Below are positions 1-9,999 of a DNA stretch of 64,000 nt, in pieces. Where the stretch lies: contig NZ_KB907253.1 of assembly GCF_000381905.1 (NCBI RefSeq), positions 145,659 to 209,658 on the forward strand, read 5' to 3'. Both the position numbers and the translations under genes were made by a program. The stretch's first letter is position 1. Each line of letters opens with the position of its first letter. This DNA comes from Paenibacillus fonticola DSM 21315 (GTDB taxonomy: Bacteria > Bacillota > Bacilli > Paenibacillales > Paenibacillaceae). The notes under the pieces are model-generated. The model was given only the letters and a program-made list of their open reading frames with translations. It searched no databases and had not been told where the DNA came from.

Positions 1-62
1 CATTATATTTTACGTATACGGGCATGGGAGGCGCAAGCCTGGCTTCGTTTACATTGGAATAA
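1..62 (+). CDS. C-terminal end of an unidentified upstream protein (partial)
   Basis: An open frame runs in from the window edge and stops at TAA 60-62. The visible end reads LYFTYTGMGGASLASFTLE, which resembles the last strand of a beta-sandwich such as those that close GH43 or CBM6-type glycosidases. It lies just upstream of a sensor kinase for a glycan locus, so a glycosidase would fit, but only about 19 residues are visible and the assignment is a guess. Confidence 0.4.
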   Translation, partial: LYFTYTGMGGASLASFTLE

Positions 63-166
63 GGTAAGGGCGAATAATCGCCTAGGGACGTTCGCACATC
101 TACCAGATATTGTCGGCTCATGGTAAGGTAACAATATATGTTCTAGTAAGCGAAGGGAGAATGGCT

Positions 167-1930
167 ATGAGCATCATGCGTAAGATCATTCTGGGATATG
201 TGATTCTCATCCTTATCCCGGTCATCGCCTTCGGTTACCATTACTATCTGCAAATCTACGGTAATCTGACGAAACAATTCGTAGAAAGCCGGCAGAAAAT
301 TCTGGAGCAGGCCTATGCGAACATGAAAACGGATTTCGCCCGAATCCAGTCAGTGCACCGGATGCTGCAATACAATCCGTACATTACCGATTATCTGGAT
401 GGTGTATATCAGTCCGATGCAGAAAGCGTCTATGCGTTTATTCGCTACATCCGGCCGTTATATGCTCAATCCTTGTTTGTTCATCCGGAGATCGAGTCTC
501 TCGTTATCTACAAGATGAAGGACGAGGCCTTCCCCATAACGGAGCATTTCATGGATTGGGAACTGCTTGACCCGCAAATGGAGGAAGTTGTCCGGTCTTT
601 AAAGCCCGGCCGTGGCGTCTGGGTTCGTGCCGATTCTGAGGTGACGGACCCGGATTTGATTTATTACCAGTATATTTACAACACCCAAATCACAGAACAA
701 ATTGGACTTCTCGAAATACGAGTCAGCAGCAGCCTGATCAAGAAATTCTACGAGGCCGCAGGGGTAGAAGGAAATTGGAAGGCCTTCCTTCTGTCTGAGC
801 AGGGCCAGCCTTTGATTGCCAACGAGGCGGGGGGAGAACCTGGTGAGAAGACGCTGCGGGGACTGCAATTGCAGGGGAATACATTTTTTATTGATCGAAA
901 GGCTATTGTGAATCAGTTGGATCTCGAGGAGCTCGGCGTTCGCGTAATCGTGACCGGGCAGGTTGGAGATGTATTCCATTCCATCAAGCAGAGAGAGGTC
1001 GTCCTGGTGACGATCATCGTCCTGCTATTGGTGGGATTATCCATTGTATATTATGTATTGGCCTCCACCATCACGAAGCGTATCCTTAGGCTAGCCAGAC
1101 ATATGCGTACTTTAAACGATGACAATCTGAGACAGCACATCATCAAAAACGACAGGCTGAACGAAAAAGACGAAATCGGTTTCTTGACCACAACTTACAA
1201 TTCAATGATCCAGCGAATGGATGAACTGATCAACAATGTTCATCGCGCCGAGCTGCGAAACAAAGAAGCCGCTTACAAAGTGCTGCAGGCCCAGATTAAG
1301 CCGCATTTTCTTTATAATACACTCGAAACGATCCGAATGGTGGCTGAATCCAACAACGACAAGGAAGTCGCCGATATTTCCTTCTGGTTCGGAAAGCTGA
1401 TGCGCTACAGCCTTTCGTCAGAGCAGGATGAAACTGTTCTTGCAAGAGAGATCGAAATGATCACCTTCTATCTCAACATTCATAAGATGAGGCTTCAAAG
1501 CAGACTGACCTATGAAATTGACGTTGCCGCCGATGCGGAATGCATAGATTGCCCCCGCTTTATACTGCAGCCGCTCATTGAGAACAGTATTATACATGGC
1601 GTATCTGCCGTTATCCGTCCTGTTCATATTCGTCTTCAGGCCGTGGAGTCAGAACAGGAAATCCGAATCACCGTTTCTGACAATGGAAACGGCATCCCCC
1701 CGGAGAAGCTTCTTGCCATACAATCGCGGCTTTTGGGACACGCTGGGGCAAGGGAGGCAGAATCTGAAGGCGGTGTAGGGCTAATTAATGTTAACGAAAG
1801 GATTAAAGCCTACTTCGGCGGAGCATCCCGGTTGGAGATTACAAGCGAACAGGGCATGGGAACGTGCCTATGTATCATCATCATGAAAAGGATGGAAGTT
1901 GACGATGAGGGTATTGATTGTGGACGATGA
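167..1930 (+). CDS. YesM-family sensor histidine kinase
   Basis: Membrane sensor kinase of about 587 residues, partner of the response regulator that overlaps its end. An N-terminal membrane helix (LGYVILILIPVIAF) is followed by an extracellular sensor region, a second helix near 1008-1065 (VVLVTIIVLLLVGLSIVYYV), a HAMP-like linker, then the His_kinase domain with the phospho-accepting His380 in QIKPHFLYNTLETIR. The ATPase domain carries the N box (PLIENSIIHG) and G boxes (DNGNGIPPEKL, GGVGLINVNERI). The start at 167 is preferred over ATG 161 because the GAAGGGAG ribosome site at 152-159 is too close to 161. In this family the signal is usually an extracellular oligosaccharide or its binding protein, and the adjacent glycosidase genes suggest a glycan signal here (inference). 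Confidence 0.9.
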   Translation: MSIMRKIILGYVILILIPVIAFGYHYYLQIYGNLTKQFVESRQKILEQAYANMKTDFARIQSVHRMLQYNPYITDYLDGVYQSDAESVYAFIRYIRPLYAQSLFVHPEIESLVIYKMKDEAFPITEHFMDWELLDPQMEEVVRSLKPGRGVWVRADSEVTDPDLIYYQYIYNTQITEQIGLLEIRVSSSLIKKFYEAAGVEGNWKAFLLSEQGQPLIANEAGGEPGEKTLRGLQLQGNTFFIDRKAIVNQLDLEELGVRVIVTGQVGDVFHSIKQREVVLVTIIVLLLVGLSIVYYVLASTITKRILRLARHMRTLNDDNLRQHIIKNDRLNEKDEIGFLTTTYNSMIQRMDELINNVHRAELRNKEAAYKVLQAQIKPHFLYNTLETIRMVAESNNDKEVADISFWFGKLMRYSLSSEQDETVLAREIEMITFYLNIHKMRLQSRLTYEIDVAADAECIDCPRFILQPLIENSIIHGVSAVIRPVHIRLQAVESEQEIRITVSDNGNGIPPEKLLAIQSRLLGHAGAREAESEGGVGLINVNERIKAYFGGASRLEITSEQGMGTCLCIIIMKRMEVDDEGIDCGR

Positions 1931-2633
1931 ACCGTTAATCCTGAATGGTTTGGTAAAGGTTGTAAGGGAAGTCGCCCCTGTAGGAACCGAACTTCGTGAA
2001 GCATCGAATGCTTTTGAGGCACTTGAAACCATGAAGGACTATATGCCGGATATTACAATCACGGACCTCAATATGCCCGAGAAGAACGGATTCGAGCTCA
2101 TCGGGGAAGCTAGGCTGGGTGGATGGTGTGACCGGTTTATCATCCTGACTGGCTATGATGAGTTTGAGTATGTTCGCAGAGCGCTGCGTGCCGGCGTGGT
2201 TGACTATTTGCTAAAGCCGATCGATAAGGATGAAATCGCTTTACTGCTCGAAAGTATCAAAGAAGAGCTGCCGTCTGTATGTGAATCGGAATACAACCGG
2301 CATGCACGGCGTATTCTCACTTACATGCAAGCCAACTTCCGGAAGGATCTTTCCTTGGATCATCTTGCTGACTTGATGAATCTTCATCCGAATTACATCT
2401 GCAGTTTGTTTAAGAAGGAAACAGGCGACACCTTCGTAAACTACCTGAATGCCATGCGGATTCAGGAGGCACAGAAGCTGCTGATGACGCAGAGCGATCT
2501 TCCCGTCAGTGCGATTGGGCAGCAGGTCGGCTATGACAATAAGCATTATTTTACAAAAGTATTCAAGAAATATACGGGCACCACGCCAGGCGCTTACCGG
2601 AATAGCGGGCAGGCGGAGGAAGAACAAGCGTGA
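1905..2633 (+). CDS. Response regulator, REC plus AraC-type DNA-binding domain (YesN-like, short form)
   Basis: Cytoplasmic response regulator of about 242 residues. The receiver domain starts MRVLIVDDEP, with phospho-acceptor Asp54 in ITDLNMPEKNG. The C-terminal half is an AraC-type double helix-turn-helix (DLSLDHLADLMNLHPNYICSLFKKETG, then IGQQVGYDNKHYFTKVFKKYTG). Classical YesN proteins are about 500 residues because of a long middle region; this one goes almost directly from REC to AraC, so it is a compact version. The gene overlaps the kinase end by about 26 bases, so translation is probably coupled. TTG 1899 is an alternative start. Its likely targets are the two glycosidase genes just downstream (inference from context). 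Confidence 0.88.
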   Translation: MRVLIVDDEPLILNGLVKVVREVAPVGTELREASNAFEALETMKDYMPDITITDLNMPEKNGFELIGEARLGGWCDRFIILTGYDEFEYVRRALRAGVVDYLLKPIDKDEIALLLESIKEELPSVCESEYNRHARRILTYMQANFRKDLSLDHLADLMNLHPNYICSLFKKETGDTFVNYLNAMRIQEAQKLLMTQSDLPVSAIGQQVGYDNKHYFTKVFKKYTGTTPGAYRNSGQAEEEQA

Positions 2634-2658
2634 AACGAGGCAAGAATTCATCCGCAAC

Positions 2659-4536
2659 ATGGGGAAAACATCCCAGCCAGCTTTCAATGGGCAGAATATC
2701 GTTGGAATTGAGGTGTCCGGTTTGTTTACCAACTTTGGCTTAGATGAAGTAAGGCTGACCGATAAATACTTTGCGTTCCGCAGACAACTCGTCAAAAAGT
2801 ATATTCATGAGTTTGATATTAACCGACTTATGCATACGTTTAAAATCAATGCGGGGATTCCATCCCGTGCGGAGCCTTTGGGCGGTTGGGAAGATGCAAG
2901 GTGTGGTCTCAGAGGACATTTTGCAGGGCATTTTCTGTCTGCCTGTTCTAAATTTGCATTTGCTGATCAGGATGATTTGTTGCAGGCAAAAGCAAATGAG
3001 ATCGTTAATATAATGGAATTATGCGCAAAGCCAAACGGATATTTAAGTGCATTTGAAGAAGAAAAACTGGATGTTCTGGAATCCGAAGAAAACAGGAGTG
3101 TATGGGCGCCCTACTATACCCTGCATAAAATTATTCAGGGTCTGGTTGATTGTTATATTTATCTTCGCAACTCCAAATCGCTGGAACTTGCCGTAAAGCT
3201 AGCCTATTACATTCACAGGCGCTTTGAGGAGCTGTCCTTCTGGAAAATCGATGGTATTCTCCGTTGTACAAAGGTTAATCCGGCGAATGAGTTTGGAGGT
3301 ATTGGTGACGCCCTCTACACCTTGTATGGCATAACAGGTGATGACATAATCCTTGAGCTGGCCCATATTTTTGACAGAGATTATTTAATTGATTATCTGG
3401 CGGACGGTAAGGACGTACTTGAGAATCTTCACGCCAACACGCATCTTCCTATGATTATTGCTGCGATGCACCGGTATGACATTAGCGGGGAGGAAAAATA
3501 TAAGACAGCGGCCTTGAATTTTTACAATTTTTTGCTGGGCAGAACTTTTGCGAATGGCAACAATAGCTCAAAAGCTGCTGCTTACATCAAGGGAGGAGTT
3601 TCCGAAAAGTCAGAACACTGGGGAGGCTATGGAAAACTGGAAGATGCGTTGACAGGCGGCGAAAGCGAGAGCTGTTGCGCACATAACACAGAGAGAATCC
3701 TTGAGCGGCTGTTTCAATGGAACTGTTCCGTGGAATATCTGGATCATTTGGAAATTCTGAAGTATAACGCCATATTAAATAGCGCAAGCGATAAGTCGGG
3801 GCTCTCGCAGTATCATCAACCGATGGGAAGCCGTGCGGCCAAAAAGTTCAGTAGTCTATATGACTCCTTCTGGTGCTGTACTGCCTCCGGTATCGAGGCG
3901 ATGAGCGAGCTGCAAAAAAACATCTGGTTTCATTGCGGGGACACTTTACTGCTTAATGCTTTTATATCGTCAACGGTAGTGTGGGAGGAGAAAAACGCCA
4001 AAATCACTCAGCATACAGAATTCCCCGATGCACTTGTGTCTACGCTCGTAGTTAATGTGGGCGAGGCGGAAGAGTTTAGAATAATGTTCAAGGAAAAAGC
4101 TGTCAAGGCTGTGAAAATCAACGCCGTTCCTGTCGATCTTAAGAAAGAAAACGGGTATATCGTTATTCACCGTGTTTTTTATGATCAGGATACGATCGAA
4201 ATTGAAATCGATGCTTCCCTCCATTTGGTACCGCTCCAAGGCTCAGAACGTCTGGCGGCGGTCATGTATGGAAGTATACTGCTGGCGAAGCTTGGACAAG
4301 ATTCGTTGTTGCAGGACATTTCAAATCATACTATCCATGAAAAATTCGTTAGACGCCCGCAGGATAGATTGGAATTTGTTGTGGATAGTCTTCAAGGTAA
4401 TCAGGCCAGATTCATACCGCTATTTAGAGTAGAGGAGGAACAATATACCGTTTACTTGGATTTAAAAGGAGATTCGTTGCAGAATAGCTGCTTCTCCTTT
4501 GCCAAGGATGGCAGCTCGGCGTATGAAGAAGCATAA
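2659..4536 (+). CDS. Glycoside hydrolase, GH127/DUF1680-like (beta-L-arabinofuranosidase family)
   Basis: Cytoplasmic enzyme of about 625 residues with no signal peptide. It shows the family landmarks: GWEDARCGLRGHFAGHFLSA near the N-terminus, HANTHLPMIIAAMHRYD in the middle, and the metal/cysteine site formed by E337-S-C339-C340 and the pair C406-C407 in SFWCCTASGIEAM. In characterised GH127 enzymes a Zn-bound cysteine of such a CC pair is the nucleophile that releases beta-L-arabinofuranose; that residue is present. Related families (GH121/GH142/GH146) share the fold, so the exact substrate is uncertain. The frame is open upstream into the regulator gene; ATG 2659 is the first plausible start, with only a weak GAGG site near 2636. 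It is probably co-transcribed with the two-component genes. Confidence 0.82.
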   Translation: MGKTSQPAFNGQNIVGIEVSGLFTNFGLDEVRLTDKYFAFRRQLVKKYIHEFDINRLMHTFKINAGIPSRAEPLGGWEDARCGLRGHFAGHFLSACSKFAFADQDDLLQAKANEIVNIMELCAKPNGYLSAFEEEKLDVLESEENRSVWAPYYTLHKIIQGLVDCYIYLRNSKSLELAVKLAYYIHRRFEELSFWKIDGILRCTKVNPANEFGGIGDALYTLYGITGDDIILELAHIFDRDYLIDYLADGKDVLENLHANTHLPMIIAAMHRYDISGEEKYKTAALNFYNFLLGRTFANGNNSSKAAAYIKGGVSEKSEHWGGYGKLEDALTGGESESCCAHNTERILERLFQWNCSVEYLDHLEILKYNAILNSASDKSGLSQYHQPMGSRAAKKFSSLYDSFWCCTASGIEAMSELQKNIWFHCGDTLLLNAFISSTVVWEEKNAKITQHTEFPDALVSTLVVNVGEAEEFRIMFKEKAVKAVKINAVPVDLKKENGYIVIHRVFYDQDTIEIEIDASLHLVPLQGSERLAAVMYGSILLAKLGQDSLLQDISNHTIHEKFVRRPQDRLEFVVDSLQGNQARFIPLFRVEEEQYTVYLDLKGDSLQNSCFSFAKDGSSAYEEA

Positions 4537-4646
4537 ATGCGTTTGCGGCTGGTTAATTCCTGAATCTCCATTGATTCTGGCTTGGATATGGACCGGCAGC
4601 TTCGAAATATTATTGCAATCATAAGTTAGCAGATTGGAGGAGAAGC

Positions 4647-6896
4647 ATGATTACTAGGGGACAAAAGCATCGTTTGTGGTATAGGAAACCGGCTGATGAA
4701 TGGAACGAAGCTTTGCCGATTGGGAACGGGCGTCTTGGGGCGATGATATTTGGAGGCACGGCTGATGAGAAGCTGCAGCTTAACGAAGATTCCGTATGGT
4801 ATGGCGGTCCGCGCGACCGAAACAACGAGGACGCGCTGCCCCATTTGCCCGAAATTCGCAAGCTGATTATGGAGGGCCGGCTGCGGGAGGCGGAGGAATT
4901 AGCGGCACTGACGATGACGGGGCTTCCCGAAGCGCAGCGCCACTATTTACCGCTTGGCGATCTGCTGCTATCGTTTGCCGATCACGGGCAGCCTGCGGAA
5001 GACTACATCCGGGAGCTTGATCTGGAGCACGGCGTATCCCGTGTCAGCTATCGCATCGGCGAGGTACGGTACACCCGCGAGATGTTCGCCAGCCATCCGG
5101 ACCAGGCGATCGTTATCCGAATTTCCGCCGACAAGAAGAAAGCGATATCTTTCAAAGCCCGGTTTAACCGGCAGAACTGGAGGTACCTGGAGAAGTCGGA
5201 GAAATGGGAGCAAAACGGGCTGGTTATGCGCGGGAAATGCGGGGGGAAGGGGGGCAGCTCTTTTTGCGCCGTATTGAAGGCGATCCCGGAAGGCGGCGAC
5301 AGCCGTACTCTTGGTGAGCATTTGTTGGTGAACGGAGCGGATGCTGTTACGCTGCTGCTCGTTGCGGGCACCACCTTCCGGTATCCCGATCCTGAGCTTT
5401 ACGGCAAGCGGCAGGTGGAGGCGATAAGCAAGTCTCCTTATAACGAGCAGCGGGCTCGTCACATTGCCGACTACCAGGAGCTGTATGGGCGGGTCGCCCT
5501 GGAGCTGCCAGACAGCCCGGATAAAAACACACTCCCGACCAATGAACGGCTAGCGCTAATCCGGAAAGGAGAAGAGGATCATGGCCTCCTAGCAACCTAT
5601 TTTCAATATGGCCGCTATTTGCTTATTTCCTCCAGCAGACCAGGCTCCTTGCCTGCAAATTTGCAGGGTATATGGAATGACAGCTTTTTGCCGCCGTGGG
5701 ACAGCAAATTTACGATCAATATCAATGCGCAAATGAATTATTGGCTGGCGGAAAACTGCAATTTGACCGAGTGCCACGAGCCGTTATTCGATTTGATCGA
5801 GCGGATGCGGGAGCCAGGCCGGGTAACGGCCAGGGTGATGTACGGCTGCCGGGGCTTCACGGCGCACCACAACACGGATATTTGGGCGGATACGGCTCCG
5901 CAGGATATGTATCTCCCTGCTTCCTACTGGCCGATGGGTGCTGCCTGGTTATGCCTCCACTTGTGGGAGCATTACCGGTTCAATCAGGATCGTTATTTCT
6001 TGAATCGGGCGTATGAGACGATGAAGGAAGCGGCGCAGTTCCTTCTCGACTATTTGATCGAGGACGGGGAGGGCCGTTTGATTACTTGCCCGTCCGTCTC
6101 TCCCGAGAACAGCTATAAGCTTCCCAACGGGGAGACAGGCGTGCTGTGTGCTGGGGCTTCTATGGATTTTCAGATTATAGAGGCGTTATTTAGCGCCTGC
6201 ATCCGCAGTGCAGAGATCATCGGACGGGACGAGGTATTCCGGGAGGAGCTTGCCACTGCCCTGAAGCGGCTCCCCAAGCCGCAGATCGGCAAATACGGCC
6301 AGATCCAGGAGTGGATGGAGGATTATGAGGAGATGGAGCCGGGACACCGCCATATATCTCATCTATTCGCGTTATTCCCGGGCGAAGCTTTTTGTGTAGA
6401 GCGCACGCCGGGGCTGGCCGAAGCCGCCCGGACGACGCTGGAGCGCAGGCTGGCGAATGGCGGCGGTCACACCGGCTGGAGCCGGGCGTGGATCATCAAT
6501 TTCTGGGCCAGGCTGCAGGATGGATCTAAGGCTTACGACAATGTGAAGGAACTGCTTAGTCATTCCACGCTGCCCAACCTTTTTGACAACCATCCGCCGT
6601 TTCAAATCGACGGGAATTTCGGCGGAACGGCGGGCATTGCCGAGATGCTGCTGCAGAGCCACAACGGGACGGTCCGACTGCTCCCCGCTTTGCCTGAAGG
6701 GTGGAGCGAAGGGAGGGTCAAAGGGCTGCGGGCCCGGGGCGGGTTCACCGTCGATTTTTCCTGGGCGGAGGGCCTTCTAACGGAGGTTGTCGTAAGCTGT
6801 GCAGTTGCCGGGTCCTGCCGGTTGGAGGGCCCTGGTATCGGCACTATTTCGTTTGACGGTGAGGCCGGCGGCTCCTATACGTTTGGGCAATCATAG
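4647..6896 (+). CDS. GH95 family alpha-L-fucosidase/alpha-L-galactosidase
   Basis: A 749-residue intracellular enzyme (no signal peptide), typical length for GH95. The N-terminal beta domain begins [19 protein letters not shown] and [16 protein letters not shown], both hallmark stretches. The (alpha/alpha)6 barrel contains N358-I-N360 in [12 protein letters not shown]487 in SPEN, and D655 in [14 protein letters not shown]. These correspond in character to the Asn pair, general acid Glu and Asp of the Bifidobacterium 1,2-alpha-L-fucosidase, an inverting enzyme. The real substrate may be terminal alpha-L-fucose or alpha-L-galactose on plant or host glycans. The ribosome site is GGAGGAG at 4636-4642. 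It follows the GH127-like gene by 110 bases in the same direction. Confidence 0.88.
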   Translation: MITRGQKHRLWYRKPADEWNEALPIGNGRLGAMIFGGTADEKLQLNEDSVWYGGPRDRNNEDALPHLPEIRKLIMEGRLREAEELAALTMTGLPEAQRHYLPLGDLLLSFADHGQPAEDYIRELDLEHGVSRVSYRIGEVRYTREMFASHPDQAIVIRISADKKKAISFKARFNRQNWRYLEKSEKWEQNGLVMRGKCGGKGGSSFCAVLKAIPEGGDSRTLGEHLLVNGADAVTLLLVAGTTFRYPDPELYGKRQVEAISKSPYNEQRARHIADYQELYGRVALELPDSPDKNTLPTNERLALIRKGEEDHGLLATYFQYGRYLLISSSRPGSLPANLQGIWNDSFLPPWDSKFTININAQMNYWLAENCNLTECHEPLFDLIERMREPGRVTARVMYGCRGFTAHHNTDIWADTAPQDMYLPASYWPMGAAWLCLHLWEHYRFNQDRYFLNRAYETMKEAAQFLLDYLIEDGEGRLITCPSVSPENSYKLPNGETGVLCAGASMDFQIIEALFSACIRSAEIIGRDEVFREELATALKRLPKPQIGKYGQIQEWMEDYEEMEPGHRHISHLFALFPGEAFCVERTPGLAEAARTTLERRLANGGGHTGWSRAWIINFWARLQDGSKAYDNVKELLSHSTLPNLFDNHPPFQIDGNFGGTAGIAEMLLQSHNGTVRLLPALPEGWSEGRVKGLRARGGFTVDFSWAEGLLTEVVVSCAVAGSCRLEGPGIGTISFDGEAGGSYTFGQS

Positions 6897-6969
6897 TTAC
6901 ATGCCGTATCCTTTAAAAGAAAGATAAACAGCTCCACATCAGGCGGACGGTGAAATAAGCCAAAAAATA

Positions 6970-7006
6970 CTTGCCCCGCGCCGAATTACAAGGCGCGGGG
7001 CAAGTT
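6970..7006. terminator. Bidirectional intrinsic terminator
   Basis: A GC-rich hairpin (TTGCCCCGCGCC, 9-base loop, GGCGCGGGGCAA) sits between two convergent genes, with an A-rich flank on the left and TTCTT on the right. It can end transcripts from both sides. Confidence 0.85.
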
Positions 7007-7017
7007 CTTAAAGAGGG

Positions 7018-7995
7018 TTACTTTACCTTTACGGTCATTTCGAGATCTTGAATATAATTTTTTACCAATTTTCCGTTTGCATCTCGTTTAAAGCTGCCTG
7101 ATGCTGCTCCTGGTGTTTCCATTTCAGGAGTGAAAGCTTTGACCGTGATCGACTCGGTGTTTTTACTCAGGGCATCGATCACGAAATTGTGGTACCAATG
7201 CCCATTTTTGTTGTTGTCGTTTGTTCCAAAGCCGGAAATTTGTTCAATAATGTTGCCTTCATCATCTACGAACTCATAAATGATGCCCGAATGCTTGTCT
7301 TTTTCTAAGCCTTTCTCAATCAATTGAATACGGGAAGAATCCGAGGTCAGATTAAGCTTGCTTAAGGTGACGCTTAGATTTCCGTGTTTTTTGGTCAAAT
7401 TTGGCTTCAAGGCCGTCGCTTTCTCTGCGCTTTGCTGCATCGGCATTTCTAATGTGTACGGTTTGTCTACACCTTCCAGCGTAATCTTGACGGTAAGCTT
7501 GAATTTATTTGAAAAAGCGAGCTCGTTGAGATGATCCCCCAGCCAGGCTGGATCAACAATCTTAATTTCCGCTGTATCCGGATTGGAGCCTGGCGCCCAA
7601 CCGAGGCTAGGCCTTTTATGCAGCTTTCCATCGCCCATGTCATAAATGTTTTTGCCATTCATGAAAATTTGAATGTCCTTAATGGCTCCTTTTGCCCACA
7701 CATAATCCTCGGCCTGTTCATCAAAATGCCCTTCGGTTATTCCTGAAGTCAATCCCCCGCCGCTTCGATTTACGGTAATACCGATATAGTTGCCGTCATA
7801 CAATGCCTTACTTACGCTCAGGGTAATGCCGTTGTGGGTTACACTAGGATTTTGCGCCGACGTTTGTGCCGCTACGTTCTTAGGAGCAGGCAGGGTTGGA
7901 TCTGATACATTCGCTGTCGCTGTTCCCAAAGCCGCTCCACCCAAAACCAAACTTGCTAGAGCTGCTGTTGTCATCACTTTATATACCTTTTTCAT
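7018..7995 (-). CDS. Exported DUF4179/DUF5643-like protein
   Basis: About 325 residues from the ATG at 7995, which has GGAGGAG at ideal distance; a longer reading from 8010 lacks a good site. A signal peptide is clear: MKKVYKVMTTAALASLVLGG followed by small residues. The mature part carries two beta-rich segments, including SVTHNGITLSVSKALYDGNYIGI and ITVKAFTPEMETPGAASGSF. These are shared with the downstream halves of the neighbouring anti-sigma-like protein, so the two genes are paralogous over that region. It has no membrane helix after the signal. Its role is unknown; as the third gene of a sigma-factor cluster it may be the exported sensor or effector of that system (inference). Confidence 0.75.
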   Translation of the reverse strand: MKKVYKVMTTAALASLVLGGAALGTATANVSDPTLPAPKNVAAQTSAQNPSVTHNGITLSVSKALYDGNYIGITVNRSGGGLTSGITEGHFDEQAEDYVWAKGAIKDIQIFMNGKNIYDMGDGKLHKRPSLGWAPGSNPDTAEIKIVDPAWLGDHLNELAFSNKFKLTVKITLEGVDKPYTLEMPMQQSAEKATALKPNLTKKHGNLSVTLSKLNLTSDSSRIQLIEKGLEKDKHSGIIYEFVDDEGNIIEQISGFGTNDNNKNGHWYHNFVIDALSKNTESITVKAFTPEMETPGAASGSFKRDANGKLVKNYIQDLEMTVKVK

Positions 7996-8021
7996 TTTTA
8001 ACTCCTCCATAGATAGTTTTA

Positions 8022-9227
8022 TTATTTGGACAGGTTGTACAGTTTCTCTATTTCGTTCTGGTTTACTTGTACGCTCATTTCAAGTTCTTTCAGATAGTGT
8101 TTGACAGGTTCTCCATTCTGATCAAGCTTGAACTGGCCCGTTTTGGCTGAAGGGTCGGCCATTTGTGGGACAAATGCTTTCAGTGTGACTGTACTTGGAG
8201 CTTCCTTGAAGCGGTCAAATAACAGTTCACTCCGGCTTTCTCCAGCTTCCCCGAAAGTACCCATGCCGCCGACAATATTCACGGGATTTCCTTGCCCATC
8301 CCATAGCTCGAATATTAAGTTCTGATAAACTTCTCTCGATCCATCCTCTGGCTCCAGATTTAAAGTCACCTTCGTTGTCAGGGGGGTAAATTGAATTTCG
8401 TCCAGTGTGACGGCAACATTATTCCAGCTTCTCGTTTCTTTAGGGGAGAAACTCGTTGCCTTCGTCTGCTTACGAACAGGCAGCTCGAATACAAATGGCT
8501 CCTTGGTACCCTCCAGCCAAAATTGAGCTGTCAGTGTAAAATGATCTGGCAAAAAATATGCCGATTCTCCCGGGCCGGAATGGGCAGTCATCTGGAAGAT
8601 CGCTGAATGAGGATCTTCTGTCGGCAGCCCGCTCAAACCGATGCGCTGATTACCCTTATATTCGTGGGTAGGTTTCCCGTTAATGAACATTTTGAAATCT
8701 TTGATTTCGCCTCTTTGGTGGATCACCTTCGCATTCTCGCCTTCTCCGACGACCTCGGAATCCAGAATAGCGCTAGGAAAATGATCTCCTTCTCGCTGAA
8801 CCGCCAGAGAGAGGCGAAGTCCGTCAAAAATCACCTGGGGCACATGCAGAGTAACTCCTTCATGGGTTACACTAGCTTTCGTATCCTCGACCAGACCTTG
8901 CTCCTCCGCTGTTTGTAGTCCCAAATCGTCAACCAGTTTGAAGATATTGCTGATGAGCGGCAGGTTTTTCAATGAATTTGCCAACGCTGGCGACATCATT
9001 ACACCGCTGAGTCCCCCGATAAAGACAAGGATGACGGCAGCGGCTGTCGCGACGATAAATTTGCGCATGATCCGGCTGCGAATGTTATGCCCGGTTTTGT
9101 TCTCTATCGGATGATGGGGCAGGGAAGCGTAAACTTGATCCTGACGTTGACGAATGATCTCCGGTACTTCGTTTAGTTCTTCTCTGCCGATTTCCCGAAG
9201 TTTTTTATCGAGATCATATATTTTCAT
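8022..9227 (-). CDS. DUF4179 membrane protein, probable anti-sigma factor
   Basis: A 401-residue protein with a cytoplasmic N-terminal segment (about residues 1-54), one membrane helix (FIVATAAAVILVFIGGLSGV) and a long extracellular DUF4179/DUF5643-like region. It starts 14 bases inside the end of the sigma-factor gene, so translation is coupled, and its ribosome site is GGAGGGG. This topology and linkage are those of ECF sigma/anti-sigma pairs, where the cytoplasmic end holds the sigma factor at the membrane until an external signal arrives. The extracellular part resembles the next gene's product (same TVTLKAFVPQM and LKELEMSV-type elements). Confidence 0.8.
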   Translation of the reverse strand: MKIYDLDKKLREIGREELNEVPEIIRQRQDQVYASLPHHPIENKTGHNIRSRIMRKFIVATAAAVILVFIGGLSGVMMSPALANSLKNLPLISNIFKLVDDLGLQTAEEQGLVEDTKASVTHEGVTLHVPQVIFDGLRLSLAVQREGDHFPSAILDSEVVGEGENAKVIHQRGEIKDFKMFINGKPTHEYKGNQRIGLSGLPTEDPHSAIFQMTAHSGPGESAYFLPDHFTLTAQFWLEGTKEPFVFELPVRKQTKATSFSPKETRSWNNVAVTLDEIQFTPLTTKVTLNLEPEDGSREVYQNLIFELWDGQGNPVNIVGGMGTFGEAGESRSELLFDRFKEAPSTVTLKAFVPQMADPSAKTGQFKLDQNGEPVKHYLKELEMSVQVNQNEIEKLYNLSK

Positions 9228-9765
9228 AAGTCAGCTTCCCCTCCTGTTTCCGCTTTATTTCATCGGCTAATATCCCGCGAGCCCGGTGCAGACGCGTTCG
9301 GACGGCTCCTTCGGAAATGTCCAGCACACTCGAAATTTGCTTAATTGACAAGTCTTGAAAATAAAACAAATGAACGACGATGCGCAATGCCTCGTCCAGA
9401 TTGTCCACGGCCTCATGCAGATCCAGCTTGCTGCTGTCCTCGTAGTAATGGAACGGTGGCTCCGCTTCCGGGGGTTCGGCCATAACTACCGTTTTACTGC
9501 GAATACGCAGCAGTTGATTGCATTCATTGATTAGAATCCGGATAACCCAGGTTTTAAAATATTTTGGCTGTCGTAATGTGGATAAGCCTTTGTACGCTTT
9601 AAGCGTGGTTTCCTGAAATGCGTCCGCACAGTCTTCGTCACGTCTGACAATCGACTTGGCCAAGCTGTACAACTGAGGCTCGAGCATCCGGAAAAGCCGG
9701 ATGAACGCTTCCCGGTCACCTTGCTGCGCTCGCTTGACGTCCAGTACTATATCTTGCTGCAACAA
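9214..9765 (-). CDS. ECF-type RNA polymerase sigma factor
   Basis: Sigma-70 family factor of about 183 residues. Region 2 is seen in AFIRLFRMLEPQLYSLAKSIV and DCADAFQETTLKAY, and region 4 in LSIKQISSVLDISEGAVRTRLHRAR, a helix-turn-helix for the -35 element. The frame stays open to 9870, but the upstream part (rich in Pro, Ser and Gln) is not sigma-like. An AAAGGAG site lies just before a TTG at 9765 (or 9762), so a TTG start is proposed. It overlaps the anti-sigma-like gene, forming an autoregulated three-gene unit that is most likely responsive to envelope or extracellular cues. Confidence 0.85.
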   Translation of the reverse strand: MLQQDIVLDVKRAQQGDREAFIRLFRMLEPQLYSLAKSIVRRDEDCADAFQETTLKAYKGLSTLRQPKYFKTWVIRILINECNQLLRIRSKTVVMAEPPEAEPPFHYYEDSSKLDLHEAVDNLDEALRIVVHLFYFQDLSIKQISSVLDISEGAVRTRLHRARGILADEIKRKQEGKLTYENI

Positions 9766-9999
9766 TTTCAACTCCTTTTGAGGGCCCTCTATACAATTAG
9801 ATCGGGGAGTGGGCGGAAAGGTTACAGGCTGTGACCGATTTTTTTCGATTGCTGACTGGACTGGCTGCATACCGAAATTACCGCATGGGGCAGGAGCTTC
9901 TATAAACTTTGTGACACTCTTGTTGTTCTGATGGAAAAGCCATACAATTCAGTTTAGGGTCATTTGCTGAGTTGCAAAAATAGGAACGGAGGAGTCAGT

